Below are positions 4,902 through 8,205 of a stretch of 8,205 nt of DNA, in pieces. Position 1 is the stretch's first letter, and every line of letters starts with the position of its first letter. The notes under the pieces are model-generated. The model worked only from the letters and a program-made list of their open reading frames with translations. It had not been told where the DNA came from and made no database searches. The DNA is taken from NCBI GenBank assembly GCA_034722275.1, contig JAYENW010000017.1, forward strand, positions 1-8,205. The letters are read 5' to 3'. The translations under genes were made by a program, and so were the position numbers. Source of the stretch: M55B177 sp034722275. GTDB lineage: Bacteria; Chloroflexota; Dehalococcoidia; GIF9; AB-539-J10.

Positions 4902-5359
4902 TTCAACTGATAACAGTAGAGCCGTGGCCTTGGAAGCCTCTTTCTGCAGACGAAAGCTCTTCAGCTTCTTGGATAGACAAGTCAACCAGTTTGCCTACCC
5001 CCAATTGAGCTGCTCTATCGCCATGTCGGACCTCAAAACCGCTGTCATGGTCAATCATACATCGTCACCATCACTTCACCCCTATGATTGGACAGAAAGG
5101 GTTAGGAGAGTCTGGCGAGATTCCGCCCTGCTCTGTTTCACAGCTATTGACTCCTCTGATTAGAGTATAGAGCCTTGCGTCGAAGTAAGGAAACCTGTGG
5201 CTGCCATGTCCCTGCTGTTTCATATTCACACAGACACACTGCGCGATATTCTGGCCCTGCCAAACCTTCCTGAGCTGAACTGCCCAGTCTCAGGGATTCA
5301 CTCTAACCACGTAAAATGTTACCTGCCCAAACCCACTAGTTGAGCTGCTCATTGGGTAT
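4902..5359. other. Spacer upstream of the DUF72 gene, no supported gene
   Basis: No start with a ribosome binding site was found on either strand. The minus strand is open for about 70 codons around 5110, but no start has a ribosome binding site and the residues fit no family I know, so it may be chance or a relic. TTGAGCTGCTC occurs twice, at 5005-5015 and 5340-5350, in the same orientation. A TATACT on the minus strand (5164-5169) could serve as a -10 box for the DUF72 operon, but its -35 partner is poor. Confidence 0.6.
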
Positions 5360-5503
5360 CTAACCCTTCCCTATCCGGAATACCTTTGTGCCACAGGCAG
5401 CGCAGACACCTTGAACTGCTGGTCTGCCATTCTTGAGCGTAATCTGCTTAGGATTCCTTATCTCCACCTTTTTTCTGCACTTCATACAGTAAGCTGTTGC
5501 CAT
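5360..5503 (-). CDS. DUF5679 zinc-ribbon protein (47 aa)
   Basis: This very small gene begins MATAYCMKCRKKVEI, continues NPKQITLKNGRPAVQGVC and ends ACGTKVFRIGKG. Two CxxC pairs (Cys6/Cys9 and Cys34/Cys37) form a zinc ribbon. The order and the phrase KNGRPA between the pairs match DUF5679 as I remember it, a family common in Chloroflexota and actinobacterial genomes. Its role is unknown. Family members are about this length, so it is complete. GAAGGAGGG lies 4 bases before the ATG, an excellent ribosome binding site. It lies alone between two spacers and is probably monocistronic from the promoter-like pair near 5633-5662. Confidence 0.9.
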   Translation of the reverse strand: MATAYCMKCRKKVEIRNPKQITLKNGRPAVQGVCAACGTKVFRIGKG

Positions 5504-5632
5504 TGTACCCTCCTTCTTTGTTTCTCCAAATCCGCTGGTTGGGTTATCCTATCACTCCCTCAACCTTATAAGCACGTCAAACTGAGGGTCATGTGTTAAT
5601 AACCACCTTCTTTGACCCACCCGGTTGATTAA

Positions 5633-5662
5633 TTTTTATCACGTTGTGCTCATAATAGTCAA
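5633..5662 (-). promoter_or_regulatory. Promoter-like pair upstream of the DUF5679 gene
   Basis: On the minus strand, TTGACT (5657-5662) and TAAAAA (5633-5638) are 18 bases apart. Transcription would begin near 5626 and give a leader of about 120 nt before the DUF5679 ATG. The -35 matches in five of six positions and the -10 in four. Confidence 0.4.
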
Positions 5663-5729
5663 CGCCCCCTTTCTCCGGTGTGGAGATAGTCTCTCGCGGT
5701 AGCTGGTATTATGGGTATCAGGATTGGTG

Positions 5730-5761
5730 GAAAGGCTGGGTACATGTATACCCAATCTTTC
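5730..5761. repeat. 13-bp inverted repeat with a six-base loop
   Basis: GAAAGGCTGGGTA (5730-5742) faces TACCCAATCTTTC (5749-5761) around CATGTA. Eleven of 13 positions pair normally; one of the other two is a G-T wobble. The loop overlaps a palindromic ACATGT. It may be an operator dyad or an RNA hairpin. It is not followed by a clear T-run on either strand. Confidence 0.7.
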
Positions 5762-5875
5762 TATTAACGATCATACATTCCAGGCTTTTGTTACCAGCTT
5801 AACAAAACAAGCAATCGTTTACTCATAAGGTGAAAAGTATAATTAAGAAGCAGGATGCCACTTGCCCAATTACAG

Positions 5876-5945
5876 CTGAGGCACCACATGGGAGAGGGAG
5901 GTAAATCGTCTAGAGGGAAATGGTTGAACCTCTAGTCCGCCTCAG
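5876..5945. repeat. Nested inverted repeats (two 7-bp stems)
   Basis: CTGAGGC (5876-5882) pairs with GCCTCAG (5939-5945), enclosing CTAGAGG (5910-5916) paired with CCTCTAG (5929-5935). Both stems are perfect. On the plus strand a TATAAT (5838-5843) lies about 35 bases upstream, so a short structured transcript is conceivable. On the minus strand it would be the 3' tail of the CoA-transferase mRNA. Confidence 0.6.
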
Positions 5946-5977
5946 TTTCCCCTGGCAGAGCCTGCCCTCTAGAAAGC

Positions 5978-6763
5978 TTATTCCTCCACCTGCCTCTCAA
6001 GGAAAACTCCTGTAGGATCAATAACCTCCCTCAAGAGCTTCAAGTCTTCAACTCCGGGTTTCTCCATTACTTTCACCTTTTGAGGTATTATCAGCTCAAA
6101 ATCTACCTTATCCTGCATATCATCAGGCTTAAGTCCTGGTGCCACTTCGAGGAGCATCATACTCTTCGTTTTGTTATCAAAACCAAATATCGCCTGGTTT
6201 GTTATCACCCTGTATGGCCCCGAACCCATTACACCCGATTTCTCTCTATAATCTGGTGAACCATCACCATAACCTATGCTGGTTACAAAATCCACCTGAC
6301 GGCAGAATCTCCTTTTCTCCAGAACCATAGTGATGATTATCTTTTCACAATTTGCTGCCATAGCGCCAGCCCCACCACTACCAGGGAACCTGACTTCGGG
6401 CTTATTGTAATCATCCCCACATACTGTAGCATTCACATTTCCATACATATCAATCTGCGCCCCTCCGATAAAGCCATAATCGGCATACCCTCTCTGCGTC
6501 AATTCGAAAGAGGAACAAAGGCCTTTGAGATAACAGGCCTTAGTGCATGTCCTGGTATCTCCCACTGACATCGGCAGCCCCAGTTCCAGAACAGAGGCAA
6601 AGGCACCAGCTTCAAATAGCAGAACGATATTGGGAGCGTGTGTGTGCTGGGCAAGCATCGCTGAAATCAAGGGCAGTCCTGTCCCTACAAAAACAACCTT
6701 TTTATCCTCCAGTAACCTGGAGCCGGTATAAGCAATCATTTCGTATGCATTGTATTCTGCCAT
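5978..6763 (-). CDS. gctB: Class I CoA-transferase, beta subunit (glutaconate CoA-transferase B-like)
   Basis: This 261-aa protein has the order of class I CoA-transferase beta subunits: GTGLP (27-31), NIVLLFEAGAF (45-55), GGAQIDMYGNVNAT (100-113) and GSGGAGAMAANC (128-139). Glu51 occupies the place of the catalytic glutamate (Glu54) of Acidaminococcus glutaconate CoA-transferase beta, which would carry the glutamyl-CoA thioester. The substrate cannot be read from sequence. Glutaconate, 3-oxoacid or aromatic-ring-derived acyl groups are all possible, and the IpdB ring-hydrolase branch is an alternative. AAGGAG overlaps the alpha-subunit stop and lies just before the ATG, and the gap is 10 bases, so the two are co-translated. 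Confidence 0.86.
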   Translation of the reverse strand: MAEYNAYEMIAYTGSRLLEDKKVVFVGTGLPLISAMLAQHTHAPNIVLLFEAGAFASVLELGLPMSVGDTRTCTKACYLKGLCSSFELTQRGYADYGFIGGAQIDMYGNVNATVCGDDYNKPEVRFPGSGGAGAMAANCEKIIITMVLEKRRFCRQVDFVTSIGYGDGSPDYREKSGVMGSGPYRVITNQAIFGFDNKTKSMMLLEVAPGLKPDDMQDKVDFELIIPQKVKVMEKPGVEDLKLLREVIDPTGVFLERQVEE

Positions 6764-6773
6764 TTTCTCTCCT

Positions 6774-7832
6774 TTATAATATTATTGGCTGGCCGCCATC
6801 TAGATCTGCTGCCTTCCTTATATCCTGTTGAGGCAACTTGCCTATGTAGTCATCGAAGGTCTCGCAACTGAAGATGTACTTGTCATAATATTCCTTCAAT
6901 TTATCCTTCTTGCCGGTTACTCTGAATTCTTCAGCTATGTTTCGGAACATCGTCCTGTGTTTTTCCTCAAACCAGTAAGAGCCATAAACCAAGCCAGGGT
7001 GTCCCCCATAAGACTGGTTTACCACGGCATCAACAGCAACATAGGGAATCTCCGTGAGGTTGGGATATCTTCTCATATCTGCACTGGGGATGATTTTCTC
7101 CGCCGTGACAATTGTGTAAGTTGATGCCAGGGCTATCTCAGGGTCGGTGCAGAGGGGTCCAAAGAGTCGGCAGTTCCCATACTCATCGGCCACCTGAGCG
7201 TGTATTAAGCCAACATCGGGATGGCAGGCAGGAACAAGATAGGTATTTTTCCCGCTAAAGGGGCACTTTATCATTTTGCCCCGGTTCACCAGCTCCATAT
7301 CTGAGCCGCCATGGTCTCTCACCGGCAAAAAAGGGATGCCCATCGCTCCAGCTTTAAACCTGGCGGCCATGCCATAATTGGTATAGTCATCGATTTCAAT
7401 CATGCCGTTCTCTGCCAGGTAGCGGAAAAGGGAAGCCAGGCCAACATTCTCATAAGCCACGTACGCCATCTCCACGCGTTTTATTGATATCCTGTCAGGG
7501 TCTAAAACCATGGCGCCAAAAAGCAAATCGGCAGCAAAGCTCTGAGATTGGAAGGATAATGTCAGGTCTTTTGCTCCTTGCCTTATTATCTCATGCACGA
7601 TGGCCACCGGGATTCTTATATTGACAAAGCCTCCCAGCGCAAGATTTTGACCATCTTTGATGAGATTGGTTACCGCTTCCTTTAACGTGGTTCTCTTGTC
7701 TCTGAGCTCCTTCGGCTTGGAAAGCTGTATTTTCCGTGCCTCATCCGGAGATGGCCCCCACCACTCAAATTCCCTTTCTTTATACTTTATCCGGGAGATA
7801 TTTTTTATGGGCGAACAAGTTTCTGCTTCCAT
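6774..7832 (-). CDS. gctA: Class I CoA-transferase, alpha subunit (glutaconate CoA-transferase A-like)
   Basis: This 352-aa protein pairs with the beta subunit directly downstream. After an N-terminal extension of about 45 residues (including EWWGPSPDEARK, 23-34), the CoA-transferase fold begins at TLKEAVTNLIKDGQNLALGGF (49-69). The later blocks are TNYGMAARFKAGAMGIPFLP (151-170), PACHPDVGLIHAQVADEYGN (201-220) and the C-terminal NQSYGGHPGLVYGSYW. Glutaconate CoA-transferase A is near 320 residues, so the extension accounts for much of the excess. AAGGAGG lies 6 bases before the ATG. The complex would act in the cytoplasm, moving CoA between carboxylic acids. It is divergent from the biotin carrier gene. 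Confidence 0.86.
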   Translation of the reverse strand: MEAETCSPIKNISRIKYKEREFEWWGPSPDEARKIQLSKPKELRDKRTTLKEAVTNLIKDGQNLALGGFVNIRIPVAIVHEIIRQGAKDLTLSFQSQSFAADLLFGAMVLDPDRISIKRVEMAYVAYENVGLASLFRYLAENGMIEIDDYTNYGMAARFKAGAMGIPFLPVRDHGGSDMELVNRGKMIKCPFSGKNTYLVPACHPDVGLIHAQVADEYGNCRLFGPLCTDPEIALASTYTIVTAEKIIPSADMRRYPNLTEIPYVAVDAVVNQSYGGHPGLVYGSYWFEEKHRTMFRNIAEEFRVTGKKDKLKEYYDKYIFSCETFDDYIGKLPQQDIRKAADLDGGQPIIL

Positions 7833-7862
7833 TCAAGACCTCCTTCTCTATAAAATGGATAT

Positions 7863-7892
7863 AGTATACTCTCCCAGATCATTTTTTGACAG
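7863..7892 (-). promoter_or_regulatory. Probable promoter of the CoA-transferase operon
   Basis: On the minus strand, CTGTCA (7887-7892) lies 18 bases before TATACT (7863-7868). That gives four and five matches to consensus and a start near 7857, about 25 bases ahead of the ATG. The spacing and short leader fit well. Confidence 0.5.
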
Positions 7893-7930
7893 CGGCTTTG
7901 GAACTCATCCGCTGCTTCTCCTTGTTCTGG

Positions 7931-7959
7931 TTGCTTTTTTATGCTGGTTATGTTATAAA
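7931..7959 (+). promoter_or_regulatory. Probable promoter of the biotin carrier gene
   Basis: TTGCTT (7931-7936) is 17 bases before TATAAA (7954-7959), which carries an extended -10 TGT just ahead. Transcription near 7966 gives a leader of about 32 nt with AAAGGAGGT (7979-7987) before the ATG at 7998. It faces away from the CoA-transferase promoter across a 165-base spacer. Confidence 0.55.
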
Positions 7960-7997
7960 CTCACGGTTTGTAAAAAACAAAGGAGGTTATATAAAGA

Positions 7998-8205
7998 ATG
8001 CAGGAGATAATTGAGGCCCCTATTCCTGGGAAAGTACTGTCTGTGGATGTCACGGCGGGGAACACCGTGGAGGAAGGTGCAATAGTCTGCACCATAGAGG
8101 CGATGAAGATGGAAAATCCTATATTGTCGCCGGTGAAAGGCTCGGTCACCGAGGTGACGGTGTCAGCAGGTGCGGCTGTCAAGAGCGGTGAAAAATTAGC
8201 GGTTA
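7998..8205 (+). CDS. Biotin carboxyl carrier protein, partial at the right edge
   Basis: The 69 visible residues are a complete-looking biotinyl domain. APIPGKVLSVDVTAGNTVEE (7-26) is the first half. EAMKMENPI (34-42) holds Lys37, the biotinylation site, and SPVKGSVTEVTVSAGAAVKS (44-63) is the second half. The frame is open at the window end, so the stop is not seen. Being nearly all one domain from the start, it would be a stand-alone carrier subunit and not the tail of a fused decarboxylase, unless more follows. AMKM favours biotin over lipoate. It carries CO2 between carboxylase and carboxyltransferase subunits, which would be expected past the right edge. The nearby CoA-transferase suggests glutaconyl-, methylmalonyl- or propionyl-CoA chemistry. 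Confidence 0.9.
   Translation, partial: MQEIIEAPIPGKVLSVDVTAGNTVEEGAIVCTIEAMKMENPILSPVKGSVTEVTVSAGAAVKSGEKLAV

Larger units (their letters stand above)
5504..5977. other. Gene-free spacer between the DUF5679 and CoA-transferase genes
   Basis: No frame here has a start with a ribosome binding site. The spacer contains the minus-strand promoter-like pair near 5633-5662, a 32-base hairpin (5730-5761), a perfect TATAAT on the plus strand (5838-5843, with no good -35), and a nested pair of inverted repeats (5876-5945). A five-bp hairpin, GGCAG/CTGCC, lies near 5953-5965. No T-run follows any of these, so no intrinsic terminator for the CoA-transferase operon is evident. Confidence 0.6.

Noticed and set aside
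5147..5171. TTGACT and TATAGA on the plus strand as a promoter
   Set aside because: The gap is only 13 bases, and no plus-strand gene follows.
5110..5340. Minus-strand open stretch of about 70 codons upstream of the DUF72 gene
   Set aside because: Possible starts lack a ribosome binding site, a stop cuts it from a longer reading, and the sequence matches no family I recognise. Kept only as a possible relic.
7855..8010. Plus-strand 51-codon frame with a single hydrophobic segment, overlapping the start of the biotin carrier; considered as a small OadG-like decarboxylase subunit
   Set aside because: There is no ribosome binding site before its ATG. It lies across two good promoter-like pairs and the Shine-Dalgarno of the biotin carrier. 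The hydrophobic run follows from the T-rich promoter DNA.

Overview
The window looks like a piece of an uncultured anaerobic bacterial chromosome, most likely Chloroflexota and possibly class Dehalococcoidia. That assignment is an inference from three things: a 47-residue zinc-ribbon protein of DUF5679 type, a DUF72 protein beside an Fe-S PD-(D/E)XK nuclease, and a two-subunit CoA-transferase next to a stand-alone biotin carrier. No rRNA, tRNA, integrase, transposase or CRISPR array was found.

Region 1 (1-2761, plus strand) is a train of seven small genes (64, 84, 52, 152, 133, 118 and 159 aa) that I cannot assign to any named family. It ends at a strong intrinsic terminator. Each gene has its own version of one leader, roughly TTGATAGGGYAACTACGCCC, then a short linker and AAAGGAGG, just before the start codon. 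The 14-base core is a small dyad whose arms vary in a mostly pairing-preserving way. Several leaders also carry a second, larger inverted repeat upstream, at or near the previous stop codon. The arrangement resembles the start-associated sequences of cluster K mycobacteriophages. It suggests that one factor controls the whole set, probably on a phage, plasmid or other accessory element.

Region 2 (2762-3121) has no credible protein gene. Its minus strand holds a compact, highly structured stretch of about 150 nt (2811-2963) directly behind a TTGACA-N18-TAAAAA promoter-like pair. It is a candidate structured RNA.

Region 3 (3122-5977, minus strand) holds a DUF72 gene and a downstream PD-(D/E)XK nuclease gene separated by 1 base, a spacer, the DUF5679 gene, and a 474-base spacer rich in inverted repeats.

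Region 4 (5978-8205) is metabolic. Class I CoA-transferase alpha and beta subunit genes lie on the minus strand. Divergent from them is a plus-strand biotin carrier that runs off the window edge. The 165-base divergent spacer has promoter-like signals facing both ways. The set points to acyl-CoA or dicarboxylate metabolism joined to a biotin-dependent carboxylase or decarboxylase.
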